Origin: Fuerstiella sp.
GTDB lineage: Bacteria > Planctomycetota > Planctomycetia > Planctomycetales > Planctomycetaceae
Assembly (NCBI GenBank): GCA_022843805.1
Contig: JALHMY010000002.1
Coordinates: forward strand, 128,638-186,705
DNA length: 58,068 bases
Reading direction: 5' to 3'
This document shows positions 9,464 to 19,367 of the stretch, piece by piece; position 1 is the first letter of the stretch, and each line of letters opens with the position of its first letter. Below the pieces are notes generated by a model that ran no database searches, had not been told where the DNA came from, and saw nothing but the letters and a program-made list of their open reading frames with translations. Made by a program: the position numbers and the translations under genes.

Positions 9464-10327
9464 TTATTTGGAAGTTCGGTGCCGTCGCACGACCAGTCCA
9501 AGGCAGCCGAGGGCAAATATTGCGAGGCTCGCTGGTTCCGGGACAGGATCGACAATTGGGCGGAATTCGTCACGATACTGCCAGTTGAGAATATCGTGGT
9601 TACCCCAGTCGGCACCCGTACCTGACGTAAAGCCCACATAGGCAGTATTCTGTCCCAGAATGGAAGCGATGTCGAGTGCCCGGCTCAGCAGGGCGATGCC
9701 CGGACGAAGACCAGTCTGATTGGCCCGGACCTCAAGATTGGTTCCGTCGTAATCAATCCACACGCTCCAGATATTTCCGTCGTCAAAACGGGTGGCTACT
9801 GGCTGAGTAAATGGCGCACCTGCTCCATGATTGACGTTTCCGTTAGTGACAATTCCTACATGGTTGGAACCCGGATCATTGTTGAAGGAGTTATTCCAGG
9901 TATCAAATTCCACTCCAACGCTTTTGTTGATCCCTGCGTAACCAATGCCCGCGCCTATTCCGCCAATGGAACTGCTGACTGACTGAACGACGAATACCAG
10001 ACCGTCCGCTCCGCTGTCGGTATTTCCATCAAACAGGGGTCCCCCCGGTTCGGTGATGCGAAACTGAAAAAACGTACTGAATGTCGACGCATTGATGGTC
10101 GCTGAACTGAACGCACTTCCGCTTTGATCTGGTGCGGCTCTGGTTAGCCGCAACACACTTCCATCACTTGTTGATGCCGCAGCGGCATTGCCGTTCAATG
10201 TCAGTCCGCTTGTATCTGAAAAGTCGTTGAACAAAACGATTGCCGCGGAGCTTCCAGGGCTGTTCACTGCCAGCATCGTCACAAACGCTGCCGCAACGGC
10301 CAGGGACTTTGGTTTGAATTGTTGCAC
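9464..10327 (-). CDS. PEP-CTERM protein with legume-lectin-like domain
   Basis: Exported protein of 287 residues. An N-terminal signal peptide is followed by a concanavalin/legume-lectin-like beta-sandwich: segments FFQFRITEPGGP, DGLVFVVQS, VGVEFDTWNNSFNNDPGSNH and VGFTSGTG match the pattern of the lectin metal/carbohydrate site. The C terminus is a PEP-CTERM sorting signal: VPEPASLAIFA, a hydrophobic stretch and a basic tail (RRHRTSK). Family knowledge says an exosortase (EpsH/XrtA-type) removes this tail; none lies in the window. GTG 10327 has GGAGA five bases upstream and gives a standard signal peptide; ATG 10357 is the alternative. Surface or matrix carbohydrate binding is likely. Confidence 0.88.
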   Translation of the reverse strand: MQQFKPKSLAVAAAFVTMLAVNSPGSSAAIVLFNDFSDTSGLTLNGNAAAASTSDGSVLRLTRAAPDQSGSAFSSATINASTFSTFFQFRITEPGGPLFDGNTDSGADGLVFVVQSVSSSIGGIGAGIGYAGINKSVGVEFDTWNNSFNNDPGSNHVGIVTNGNVNHGAGAPFTQPVATRFDDGNIWSVWIDYDGTNLEVRANQTGLRPGIALLSRALDIASILGQNTAYVGFTSGTGADWGNHDILNWQYRDEFRPIVDPVPEPASLAIFALGCLGLVVRRHRTSK

Positions 10328-10521
10328 GGGAATCTCCAATGAATTTCGGTTCACCATCTTGAAATCTGATCATATTTGGGATTTGATTACATGAGAAAAT
10401 CACATGAAAAATCCCCCATTGTGCTCAGGTTCTTATTGCACTACATGGTTAGATGGTAATGACCCGGGGACTCCCGTCAAGTAACATCAGGTGTTAAAAC
10501 AGGGGTCATTCCTGGCCTGCT

Positions 10522-11004
10522 TTATAAACTGCCTGCTGCAGATCCGAATGCGGTGATCTTTTCTTCGATGAACCTGATATGGTGTGGAATATGTCCGGTG
10601 ATCCGTTCCAACAGCGTTTCGAGGGTTAGTGGTCCTGCTTCGGAGTGCACTCCGGTACGCTGAAAATCTTCAATATCCACTTCACGCAGGATTCTGGCCA
10701 TTTGTCGTCGGACCACATCAATCAGTTCAAGTTCTTCCAAAACGCACCGCCTGCTGTAATGCAGCCGTGAGGCAAAAGCGTCCGGGTCTCCTCCGAACAT
10801 GGTGGGATTGTCTTCCACCAGGACGCGTTTCATTCGGTCGGCATATACCGGTTCAAAATCGGCGATATGGCAGACCACCTGTCGGATAGACCACTTGCCC
10901 GGAACCGGTGTCAGGTCAAACTGTTCCTCCTTCGCCTTCATCACCGAGGTTCGAAGCAGCGGAGCACCTTTTTCATACTGTGCGAGTATTTCGTCAACCT
11001 GCAT
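10522..11004 (-). CDS. DinB-like (DinB_2) four-helix-bundle protein
   Basis: A 160-residue DinB superfamily protein. The expected metal-binding histidines appear in VVCHIADFE (near residue 46) and in ITGHIPHHIRFIEEKI (near 140), and the typical GKWSIRQVVCHIAD opening is clear. Family members are often metal-dependent thiol transferases (bacillithiol/mycothiol S-transferase type), but many are uncharacterised. ATG 11004 is preferred over the upstream TTG at 11010. It is a single gene, divergent from the zinc-ribbon gene. Confidence 0.85.
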   Translation of the reverse strand: MQVDEILAQYEKGAPLLRTSVMKAKEEQFDLTPVPGKWSIRQVVCHIADFEPVYADRMKRVLVEDNPTMFGGDPDAFASRLHYSRRCVLEELELIDVVRRQMARILREVDIEDFQRTGVHSEAGPLTLETLLERITGHIPHHIRFIEEKITAFGSAAGSL

Positions 11005-11392
11005 GAGCAATCAACCTGTGGTAAATTTCGGATAAAGTGGACACGGCCAAACCACTGCGACACACCATCGTAACAGTACGTTCGCTTTTTTCTAACCGTC
11101 CTGGATCTGCCCGGCTCCGGTTCTGGCCGACGGTTATACCCGGTCCCCCCGGACCTGGCCGACTTGCTGAACCTGATGTGGAGCAGCCGATTTTCTCGTC
11201 CGGGCGTCCGTTCGGAGAGCTGTTTCCCGTTTTACGAGAAGACGCTCCCCGCGGGACTGGATTCCCGATACAATGCGTGATTGCCGGAAATCACGCTCGG
11301 AAATCATGTTCGAAAACCCGTCGGGCGCTGAATTAGGGCAGCGATTAAGCAATTGACTGTGGAACGTGTGTGTCGTCGAAGGAGAAACTCGC
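11005..11392. other. Divergent intergenic region, no gene seen
   Basis: About 390 bp between the leftward DinB-like gene and the rightward zinc-ribbon gene. It contains GC-rich short dyads (for example GGTCCCCCCGGACC around 11140-11156) and no convincing reading frame. I see no clean sigma-70 promoter. The only strong signal is AAGGAG at 11379-11384, which belongs to the next gene. Confidence 0.4.
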
Positions 11393-12520
11393 TTGAAAGG
11401 GCCCTCACTGCAACTGGATCTGCGAGTTCAGCGTACCTGGGTCTGCCCTGCCTGTGGTCGAACAGTGCGAACCTCAGGTCGGGCAACCTCACGTACCTGT
11501 GCCTGTGCCGATCCACCTGTGTTTATGACACTGCGAGAGCCCCCCCAGCACGTTCAGTTTGATGTCTCAAAGTTCGTTCACTACGAAGATCCGGCCCTGG
11601 ATGTCGACGATGATGCCCCGGACGGACTGGATGAGGCGACAGCAGCGGTATTGGCGGCGATTGCCGCGCGAGTGGAAGCCAATCCCCGGCCTGTCAGAAT
11701 GGGTTATACCTCGTTGTCCAGTCAGGCTGGTTCATTTACTGCCGGCACAGATACTTCAGACGACGGGCCCGAGTCTGATCTGATCGATGATTTCGCGGCC
11801 GAAATTCTGCCAGATGGTCCATTGCAGCGTTTGAAGGACGAGCGGCCGACAGAACGGCCCCAACAGACTGGGACTGGCAGGAAATCTGAGAACGAAAGTC
11901 GTGGTCGTGGCAGGGGCGAACGTAATGATCGACAAGCGCCTCGGTCAGCTCCGAAGGGACGTTCCCATGGATCCCGGCCGCCTGATTCCGCCCAGTCCGG
12001 GCCTTCGCGAAATCCGGCTTCCGAAAAGCGACCCGATCATCGAAGGAAGCAATCGCCTGTCAGTCACGCTCAGACGGACTCGTCGATTGCTGATTCGGAT
12101 ATTCTGTTCTCTGATGAGCCCGTCGAAGATACCGCTGAGCACGACTCAACAACAGAGAATGCCGAAACACCTCGGGTGAAGTCTCGCCGCCGTCGCCGAA
12201 GAAAATCGGGGATTTCAGGTGACAAACAGGGACAGGTTCCCCAGAGCGATACGTCCGGTGACGGGCACCTTCCGGCAGTACACTCCAGCCATTCGGGAGC
12301 AACTTCTGCTCCGCAGTCGTCCGGGCCTGGGCCGACAGAATCGAAGCCCCTGGATTTAATGGATGATGGAGTCGACGACGGTGAGGCGGCCGAAACTGAT
12401 GCCGGAGCCGCAGAGACTCCAGGTACGGGTGAGCGTCGGAAAAAACGCGGGCGTCGAAGAGGCCGTCGTCGACCTGGCAGTTCAAGGCCTGCCAATGACA
12501 GTCCCGGTTCAGATGCCTGA
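11393..12520 (+). CDS. N-terminal zinc-ribbon protein with long basic disordered tail
   Basis: Unknown protein of about 375 residues. Near the N terminus WVCPACGRTVRTSG and RTCACADPP supply four cysteines for a zinc ribbon. The rest is low-complexity: acidic and Ser/Pro/Gln-rich stretches alternate with arginine clusters, SRRRRRRKSG and KKRGRRRGRRRPG near the C terminus, recalling the RNA-binding tails of RNase E or ribosome-associated proteins. A nucleic-acid-binding role is an inference. The best start is TTG 11393, with AAGGAG seven bases upstream; GTG 11366 lies before that ribosome-binding site and is unlikely. It stands alone between a divergent and a following co-oriented transporter gene. 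Confidence 0.75.
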   Translation: MKGPSLQLDLRVQRTWVCPACGRTVRTSGRATSRTCACADPPVFMTLREPPQHVQFDVSKFVHYEDPALDVDDDAPDGLDEATAAVLAAIAARVEANPRPVRMGYTSLSSQAGSFTAGTDTSDDGPESDLIDDFAAEILPDGPLQRLKDERPTERPQQTGTGRKSENESRGRGRGERNDRQAPRSAPKGRSHGSRPPDSAQSGPSRNPASEKRPDHRRKQSPVSHAQTDSSIADSDILFSDEPVEDTAEHDSTTENAETPRVKSRRRRRRKSGISGDKQGQVPQSDTSGDGHLPAVHSSHSGATSAPQSSGPGPTESKPLDLMDDGVDDGEAAETDAGAAETPGTGERRKKRGRRRGRRRPGSSRPANDSPGSDA

Positions 12521-12667
12521 TGAATCGGAAAATTCTGCCGTGGTCCCCTGAAAATTACGGAATGTGAATCCCGCGGCGGTAAAAATACCGCGTCGCAACC
12601 GTTCATCTGGCTCGCTGGTATCCTGGGTCACCCATTTTTTTTACCACTCGGTTTCGGAATTCTGTCA

Positions 12668-14413
12668 ATGAGCAGCCATGGTGAAACGAACACCGAGGAT
12701 AAGCCAGGTTCCGGCCGAACTCTCCTGTTGATCGCTGTTGCCAGTGTGATCGTGCTGTGGTTACCAGCGCCGGAAGGTATGACAGCAGCGGCTCATCGTC
12801 TGATGGCTGTGACCGTTCTGATGGCCGGTCTGTGGGTGACGCAGGCAATACCACTTGCGGCAACCAGTCTCATTCCACTCGGCCTTTTTCCACTGCTCGG
12901 TATTATGCGGGCAGACTCTGTCAGCAAGGCATTCGTCAACGATACGCTGTTCCTTTATCTGGGCGGTATGATCATTGCGATGGGAATTGAACGCTGGCAG
13001 CTGCATCGCCGTATTGCCCTGAACGTTGTCAATCTGATTGGAGTTAGTCCGAAGCGACTGGTGATGGGGTTTCTGATCGCGACGGCCGGGCTTTCAATGT
13101 GGATCAGCAATACGGCATGCACGCTGTTGATGCTGCCCATAGCCCTTGCCCTGCTTAAAACGCTGGACGATAGCAGTGAACTGTCCGCTGAAGCTGAGCC
13201 GAGCGCGATTCAAAACACTGATGCGGGGAGTATCCCTGATTGTCACTCCAAAAATCAGCCGGAATATATACTAAAAGGCCGCAAAAGCCTCCTTTCTGAT
13301 TCGCTCTCTGCTCCCCTGCTGCTGGGAATCGCCTATGCGGCAAGTCTGGGTGGGATGACAACTCTGGTTGGCACCCCCACGAATCAGGCTGCACTGGGAA
13401 TTTATCGCGACGAACTTCCCAATGCTGCTGAAATCACTGTGGCACAGTGGCTGATCGTTTGCGGACCGATTGGGGCCGTCTATCTGGCTGTGACATGGTT
13501 TGTACTGACCCGCGGGCTGCCCGGGCCTGGGCTGAATGATATTCAGTTACATGCAGTGCTAAAGCGGCGACTGCAGATGCTCGGAAAAAAAACACCAGCG
13601 GAGAATCGGATGCTGGTAGTCTTTGCGCTGACCGGATTCCTGTGGATCTGCCGAAAGCCACTGGTTGTTGGTGATATGACTTTATTGCCGGGGTGGCTTG
13701 GATGGTACACGCTCGCGTTTGAGTGGCTGGGGGCGAACTTTGGAAGCGAAGTAAAATTTCCCGCGGGCGATTTCGTGAGTGACTCCACTGTGGCCGTGGT
13801 GATAGCGATTTTCCTTTTCGTGCTGCCATCCGGGACAAGGGATTCAAAAGGACGTGCTCTCAGGCTGATGGACTGGCCGACGGCCAATCGACTGCCGTGG
13901 GATATGATCCTTTTATTCGGTGGTGGCTTTGCTCTGGCTGACGCCTTTCGTGAGACCGGTCTGTCTGCATGGCTGGGAGATGCTTTGCAGGGACCACTGA
14001 AGTCGATGCCGCCATGGTTCGTTGTGGCTGCGCTTTGCACAATGATGACATTTCTCACTGAGTTCACCAGCAACGTCGCCACGGTCAGTACTGTGATGCC
14101 AACGCTGCTGGCCATCGCCAGTGCACTGCAGATCGATGCACGCGTGGTTTTTATACCAGCTGCTCTGGCGGCCAGCTGTGCCTTCATGATGCCGGTTGGC
14201 ACGCCGCCAAATGCCATCGTGTTTGGAACCGGACTCGTCACAATCCGCCAGATGGCTGGCTATGGTCTTGTTCTGAATCTGATTGGTATCCCGATCCTGA
14301 CAATTGGCGCGTTTTTCATCATTGAACCTGTTCTGGGAAAAAGTGAGAAACAGGCTGTCGGTGAGAATCCGGGAAAATCAGAACCCGCGCAGGTCAGCTC
14401 TCAACTTCAATGA
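12668..14413 (+). CDS. SLC13/DASS-family sodium:anion symporter
   Basis: Integral membrane transporter of the divalent anion:Na+ symporter family (dicarboxylates, sulfate or phosphate). The two family signature hairpins are visible: SNTACTLLMLPIALALL near residue 155 and VGTPTNQAALGIY near 240 in the first half, and TEFTSNVATVSTVMPTLLAIA plus MPVGTPPNAIVFGTG (about 460-525) in the second. SNT and SNV motifs that coordinate sodium and substrate carboxylates are intact. The 581-residue length is normal, including a cytoplasmic loop of about 50 residues after the first half. The substrate cannot be chosen from sequence alone. Transcribed alone; followed by a convergent oxidoreductase gene. Confidence 0.92.
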   Translation: MSSHGETNTEDKPGSGRTLLLIAVASVIVLWLPAPEGMTAAAHRLMAVTVLMAGLWVTQAIPLAATSLIPLGLFPLLGIMRADSVSKAFVNDTLFLYLGGMIIAMGIERWQLHRRIALNVVNLIGVSPKRLVMGFLIATAGLSMWISNTACTLLMLPIALALLKTLDDSSELSAEAEPSAIQNTDAGSIPDCHSKNQPEYILKGRKSLLSDSLSAPLLLGIAYAASLGGMTTLVGTPTNQAALGIYRDELPNAAEITVAQWLIVCGPIGAVYLAVTWFVLTRGLPGPGLNDIQLHAVLKRRLQMLGKKTPAENRMLVVFALTGFLWICRKPLVVGDMTLLPGWLGWYTLAFEWLGANFGSEVKFPAGDFVSDSTVAVVIAIFLFVLPSGTRDSKGRALRLMDWPTANRLPWDMILLFGGGFALADAFRETGLSAWLGDALQGPLKSMPPWFVVAALCTMMTFLTEFTSNVATVSTVMPTLLAIASALQIDARVVFIPAALAASCAFMMPVGTPPNAIVFGTGLVTIRQMAGYGLVLNLIGIPILTIGAFFIIEPVLGKSEKQAVGENPGKSEPAQVSSQLQ

Positions 14414-14491
14414 CGCTTCCACATCAAACCGTCATGTTCACGAGATCGGGCACCGCCATGTGAAGCATGGCGGTGTTTCGCATCTGACAGA

Positions 14492-15802
14492 TCAGACTTT
14501 CGGCTCCCAGCCAGGCTCATAGGCTCTTCCCCAGAGTTTTTCGGCCTCAGGGTTGTCTTTCACATGCCCGTTGGCCGGGTCGCACAGCAGAGCATCCCCG
14601 GTTCGATAGGCGATATTTCCCAGATGACAAAGTAACGTGGACTTGTGTCCTTCTTCAATATCGGAATTCAGCAGAGTTGGATCGTCAGCGCGAATGGCGG
14701 CCACAAGATTGGCCGCGTGTTCCACTTCTGCTCCGCGTCCATCGGCTTTGGCAACTTCTTTTCCCTTTTCGTCGTACATGACATAACCCCAGCCGCCCAT
14801 TCGCATGCTTCCGGATTCCCCATGAAACGAAATTCCGTAGGCATCTCCATACAGGCCATCACGGTTACAGCTGAGTCCTTCCCAGATGATTTGTCGACGG
14901 TCTTCAAACTCAAACGACACAATCTGCGTATCGGGAGTCACCTGATCATCTTCAAACCGATACCGTCCGCCGGATGCGACAACTCGAATCGGGTACTCTG
15001 CTTCCAGGCCCCATCGTGAAAGGTCGATGGAATGGATACCATTGTTGCCCAGTTCACCGTTTCCATAGTGCCAGCCCCAGTGCCAGTTGTAGTGCAGACG
15101 GTTTGAAGTATACGGAAGTCTTGGCGCGGGGCCCTGCCAGAGTTCATAGTCGATATTTGGTGGAACCTCTGCCGGGGTTCCTTTGCCAATTGGACCTCGC
15201 AGACTTGCGTACCAGCTGCGGCTGTAATACACGCGGCCAATTCTGCCTTCATGCAGCATGTTGATGCCTTCGATAATTTTATCGCCGCTGCGTCGCTGAT
15301 TTCCCATCTGAACGCAGCGTTTGTACTTCCGAGCTGCCTCGACCAGCATCTCGCCTTCCCGCGGATTATGGCAACATGGTTTTTCGACATACGCATGTTT
15401 CCCGGCTGCGCAGGCAAGGATTCCGGCCGGAGCATGCCAGTGATTGGGTGCGGCAACAATCAGAGCGTGAACATCGCTGTCGTCCAGAATATTCCGAAAG
15501 TCTCCCGTTGTTTTTACCTCGTAACTTACGTTCTTCGAGAATGATTCATGGGCGGCACCCAGACGCAGACTGTCTGTGTCGCACAAATACTTCACGACCA
15601 CGCCCGGTACTTTTGAAAAGTACTGAGCCAGTGCGGATCCTCGTCCCACACCCATCACCCCCACAACAACAGTCTGTTCTTCCTGAGCGGCTGCTTCTGA
15701 TGCGTACAACCCTCCGGAAAGCGCTGTCAGCGAAGCAGCTATCCCTGCCGACGACGACAAAAACGATCGACGTGAAGAATCACCTGAAATACTGTCGGAC
15801 AT
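14492..15802 (-). CDS. Tat-exported Gfo/Idh/MocA family oxidoreductase
   Basis: NAD(P)-dependent sugar-type dehydrogenase fold. A twin-arginine signal (SSRRSFLSSSAGIAAS, residues 10-25) precedes a Rossmann segment VVGVMGVGRGSALAQYF, then the family motif AYVEKPCCHNPREGE with the EKP lysine and the C-terminal alpha/beta domain (GNNGIHSIDLSRWGLEAEYP). Tat export with a bound cofactor is typical for planctomycete paralogues; the substrate, probably a sugar or inositol derivative, is unknown. Length 436 fits. It is monocistronic, convergent with the SLC13 gene. Confidence 0.93.
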   Translation of the reverse strand: MSDSISGDSSRRSFLSSSAGIAASLTALSGGLYASEAAAQEEQTVVVGVMGVGRGSALAQYFSKVPGVVVKYLCDTDSLRLGAAHESFSKNVSYEVKTTGDFRNILDDSDVHALIVAAPNHWHAPAGILACAAGKHAYVEKPCCHNPREGEMLVEAARKYKRCVQMGNQRRSGDKIIEGINMLHEGRIGRVYYSRSWYASLRGPIGKGTPAEVPPNIDYELWQGPAPRLPYTSNRLHYNWHWGWHYGNGELGNNGIHSIDLSRWGLEAEYPIRVVASGGRYRFEDDQVTPDTQIVSFEFEDRRQIIWEGLSCNRDGLYGDAYGISFHGESGSMRMGGWGYVMYDEKGKEVAKADGRGAEVEHAANLVAAIRADDPTLLNSDIEEGHKSTLLCHLGNIAYRTGDALLCDPANGHVKDNPEAEKLWGRAYEPGWEPKV

Positions 15803-16047
15803 GAGGTTTACTCCTGTCAGTGGGCTGGAGAAAAAGACGGAGGGAAATTCGTGCAGCTGTGGGCGTTCCCGGTACGAGATCCATGTCAGTCAGCCTGGAG
15901 GCGAACGATTTAAACAGACACATGCACCATGCTGGCGACGCACGCAGATAGACTAAAGTTTCAGGACGTTCACCGCCAGCGAACGGTACGTCGTCCTGGC
16001 GATTACATAAAATTTCAGGAACCTTCCGGCTGTCAGTTTTGAGGCCG

Positions 16048-17712
16048 CTATCGGGACGAAGTACGGGTAATGCTGGCCACTCTGGCGGTTGCCGGCGATT
16101 CTCCACGAAGTCTTTCAAACTGCACAATGACGCCGGCTGACCCGGGTGCATCATAAACCCACAGTTCGCGAATGTTGCGCGACGAGATGATCCGCGAAAC
16201 TGCAGCAGGCTGGCCAAGAGTTCCGATCACCTGAGAAGCCAGCATCCCGCGAACAACTCGCCCTTCCCTCATGGCCAGCTGAACGTCGTCATCCGGCAAA
16301 GACTGAATCTGAGCCGATGTCATCCATCTGTCTTTCAGTCGTTCCCAGCCAAACCGTCTGAGACGATCGGCAATCTGCGCTGCATCAGCCGGCGATTCTT
16401 TACTGGCAGTCTCCCATGCCTGTTTCAGCAGCTCAACACCCCGTTCACGATGTTCCGGCCGATTCCATCGGTCCGCGGCGAACACGTATTCATCGGCCGA
16501 ACGAATCAGCCCGGCAAGCCCGGTTCGTGCAAAACGGGCTTCCTGTTCCTTCACCCATGCATCCACGGACGTGACAATTTCTGAAGCTCGATCGTGCTGT
16601 TTCAAAAGATCCATCAACTGCTGCAGTTCCGCCCGAGTCAGTTTCGTGACTCGCTGAAGCCGATACGAGATCTCCTTTTGCTCCATGTCAACTGCCGTGT
16701 CTGCCTCTTCAGGTGCAAGTTCGCGAAGTTCCTTCGCAATGGCAATTCCATTGCTTCCGTCGGGAAGCAATAACCCCCTCAATCGCTGTTGCTGAACGGC
16801 TCTATAAAGTCGGCGATGAATTAACTGGCGTTCCGGATCGGATGCCGAATGATAGGCGGATACAGGTGAAGCCTGAAATCTGGCCTCACGACGTTCATCC
16901 CAAATCGCGTCTTTCAGATCCCAGCCACTCAAATGTGACTCCAGAAGTTTCAGCAGCTCAGGAAGATCAGTTCCCTGGCGTTTCCATCGGACGATCAGTG
17001 ATTCGAACTGAATTTCGGCAGTCAGTCGCGAATCAAGTTTCAGTTTCTCCGCCTTGCCTGCCAGAGACCAGAGGGCCGCCGCTGACTGGCCAGCGTTCTT
17101 TCGTTCTTTATCCACCGCGCTGAGCCGAACGGCCTGTACTTCTGCCTTCAGTGGCATATCACCGTAAAACTCGGCAATCCTTTCGAATTCGTCGGCAGCA
17201 CTGTACATCGGCTCCCAGTCCAGGTTCGTCAGCGACTGCACGCGTGACTGGAGACGTTCAACATCCGTTTCTCCGATGGAAAGCCGATTGACCTCGAAAA
17301 CCAACTTGCTGGAAACGGTCCGCAGGCGACCCGACACTTCAATTCGCTGACCAGAACGCAGTTTTTCCGGCAGCGGATTGTTTCTTGGAGGCTGAAACGT
17401 GATGGGCAGCTTTTCGAATCGAAATATCTGTCCGGTTCGGCCTTCATATCGCCCGTCAATTTGCAGTTTTGTTCCGTCCTGTGCCCATTTGGGCCATTGA
17501 TCCTGACTCGACAGCAGGTCCGCAACTGTCAGGGTCTGAGCGATAGCCGATGTATTCAACGCGTTTACCGACAGCAGCAGGATCGCAATGGCGCGAACAG
17601 AGCGAACTGTGAGTTCCCATCTTACCCGGGAGAGTGCCATGAAACTGCGTACAGTATCCATCTGAGAGGATACAGTTTTCCGCTGGACGACAGGCGTTGA
17701 GTTGTGCATCAT
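16048..17712 (-). CDS. Exported protein of unknown function with BamE/SmpA-like C terminus
   Basis: A 554-residue exported protein with a signal peptide near residues 35-58 (ending ALNTSAIAQ). An N-terminal OB-like beta segment (LQIDGRYEGRTGQIFRFEKL, LRSGQRIEVSGRL) is followed by a long helical region and a C-terminal stretch, ASQVIGTLGQPAAVSRI and NIRELWVYDAPG, that resembles the SmpA/BamE fold (V..LG.P....W.Y). Its start overlaps the stop of the preceding gene (ATGATG), so the two are translationally coupled. The function is unknown; I only infer a cell-envelope location. Confidence 0.7.
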   Translation of the reverse strand: MMHNSTPVVQRKTVSSQMDTVRSFMALSRVRWELTVRSVRAIAILLLSVNALNTSAIAQTLTVADLLSSQDQWPKWAQDGTKLQIDGRYEGRTGQIFRFEKLPITFQPPRNNPLPEKLRSGQRIEVSGRLRTVSSKLVFEVNRLSIGETDVERLQSRVQSLTNLDWEPMYSAADEFERIAEFYGDMPLKAEVQAVRLSAVDKERKNAGQSAAALWSLAGKAEKLKLDSRLTAEIQFESLIVRWKRQGTDLPELLKLLESHLSGWDLKDAIWDERREARFQASPVSAYHSASDPERQLIHRRLYRAVQQQRLRGLLLPDGSNGIAIAKELRELAPEEADTAVDMEQKEISYRLQRVTKLTRAELQQLMDLLKQHDRASEIVTSVDAWVKEQEARFARTGLAGLIRSADEYVFAADRWNRPEHRERGVELLKQAWETASKESPADAAQIADRLRRFGWERLKDRWMTSAQIQSLPDDDVQLAMREGRVVRGMLASQVIGTLGQPAAVSRIISSRNIRELWVYDAPGSAGVIVQFERLRGESPATARVASITRTSSR

Positions 17713-19070
17713 TGCTCTTTTCCTTTTTGTTCCGCAGCTTTCCGCTGCTGATCAGTCTTCTGAAGAGCAAACAGGTCGGTGACACTGATAAATTCCTGCT
17801 GCTGGCTAAGCTGCTGCAGCACTGGTGATGACTCAGATGTATCCAGACCCACATCGTTCGCATGAACGGCACTTGTCACCAGCGCGCAGCTTTCGCTGTC
17901 GAGCGTAATTTTCCATCGGTCATTATTCGCATCAGGAGGAGAGACCGACTCGACTTTTGCCACAAAGAGCAGGGATGATCCGGAAATCGAAGTTGCCGCT
18001 GCGGTCAGAAGTGAAGAAGTCGCCTCAATATCAACCGCTCTGCCCGCCACCTGCAGGGGAAGATTCAGTCTGACAAGAGCCCTGTCCTCGTCAGCGACCA
18101 GGATTCGGCAATCAAAAAAGTACCAGCCCGTTTTCAAAACGGATTCCATGGTGTCGGCTCGATCCTGACTCAGCAGTCCCCCGCGTTCGCTGGCCGAGTT
18201 CAGTTCGGCCACAATATCGACAGCGCTCAGATGGTTAACGGCCTTTGTCTGAATGAGCAGATTTTCGACCGACTGCACCTCACTATCTGCGCGTTGCAGG
18301 ATGCTGGCAGCGGAAACCGCCCTCTCGAGCGCGGTTTCCAGTTCAGCCAGCTGTCCATCTCTCAGTGCCGTGTCGGCAAGATCCATCGATTCCCGCCAGG
18401 ACTGCCGCGCATTCTCGAGTCGAGACCGGTTCCATGTCCACCATGCGGTTGTTCCCGCCGCAAGAAGAACACCTGCCATCAATAGTCGAAACGGAGTAAA
18501 TGTACGACGAGCAACTCGCTTAACGTTCAGTGTGGGCAGCGAAGGCTGAGCTACCGGACGTTCGGCAGGGCGATCAGTTTGAGGCCGCCGCGTGTCCGAA
18601 TCTTCGGCCCACTTTGCCCGGCCACCTGTTTTCCTCGCACTGACGCTTGAACTGACGTTGTCTTCTGCCTCGCGATGTTCCGTAGTACGGCCATTTTCTT
18701 CGGGATCGGTTTCATCAATCCGCTGCCGCACCCGATCTCCGCGAGAGCCCGCTCGATGCTCCGGAGATTCGAGTGGTGCCGACGGACTGTTCGGGAGGAG
18801 TTCACGAGTCGCTGCCAGAAATCTTGCGGAAAAGGAGCCGCTGATGACTTCGCTTGGAACAAGGCGAGTTGAAGGATAGACATTGACAGGCAATACGAAT
18901 CGGACGCTGCCGCATGCAGAACAAGATGCCTGCTGGGAAGAAGTTTTGCGAACACCCGTGATGCGGTGTCCACATTCGCAGGCGATCTCAAAGGGCACTG
19001 CGATATCCCGAGCTGCCGTTCCCAGCAGCTTCGCCTTAGCGCGATGCAATCGAATTGTGAGACCGCTCAT
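17709..19070 (-). CDS. Zinc-ribbon single-span membrane protein, unknown function
   Basis: About 453 residues. The N terminus carries a CxC...CxxC ribbon (ACECGHRI and SCSACGSVRF), then a Ser/Arg-rich linker, a transmembrane segment around residue 210 (LLMAGVLLAAGTTAWWTWN) and a helical C-terminal region rich in Ala, Leu and Glu. ATG 19070 (MSGLTIRLH) is preferred; GTG 19172 would add 34 residues of no clear similarity. It is the first gene of a two-gene operon with the exported protein at 16048-17712. Function unknown; the two are likely partners at the cytoplasmic membrane. Confidence 0.68.
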   Translation of the reverse strand: MSGLTIRLHRAKAKLLGTAARDIAVPFEIACECGHRITGVRKTSSQQASCSACGSVRFVLPVNVYPSTRLVPSEVISGSFSARFLAATRELLPNSPSAPLESPEHRAGSRGDRVRQRIDETDPEENGRTTEHREAEDNVSSSVSARKTGGRAKWAEDSDTRRPQTDRPAERPVAQPSLPTLNVKRVARRTFTPFRLLMAGVLLAAGTTAWWTWNRSRLENARQSWRESMDLADTALRDGQLAELETALERAVSAASILQRADSEVQSVENLLIQTKAVNHLSAVDIVAELNSASERGGLLSQDRADTMESVLKTGWYFFDCRILVADEDRALVRLNLPLQVAGRAVDIEATSSLLTAAATSISGSSLLFVAKVESVSPPDANNDRWKITLDSESCALVTSAVHANDVGLDTSESSPVLQQLSQQQEFISVTDLFALQKTDQQRKAAEQKGKEQ

Positions 19071-19367
19071 TTTTTCATTCAGCTGATGATTTTTCGAAAC
19101 ATCCGCAATCCGTATTCCACGAACATTCACCCGCAATATCCGACTGTTTCTTCTTTCGATCGACAACACCACCCTGCCGGTTTTGCCTGACTTTCTGCGG
19201 ATTTTTAAAGGAATTGGGCGACTTTACGCTTCAATCGCCTTTACGACACCATTTGGCTGACAATGGGAAGGTTGAAACGGCTAAAGAAGTAAAATCGATC
19301 AATCAAGGTAATTTTTTTTCGGCTCTCCTGTTTTCCCCGGCTGTTTTAAGTGTTTACAATTTCCGGA

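Noticed and set aside
8566..9639. Protein-coding frames across the repeat array on the minus strand
   Set aside because: They exist because the repeat has no stop codons; translation is GEAPAEP repeats and they overlap tsaD antisense and the PEP-CTERM gene.
11100..11200. Small stable RNA (SRP-RNA-like GGCCAGGTCCGG on the minus strand)
   Set aside because: The diagnostic GGAAGCAGC asymmetric loop is absent; it is a plain GC-rich hairpin.
13543..14241. Leftward frame of 232 codons inside the SLC13 gene
   Set aside because: Antisense shadow of a strongly supported transporter.
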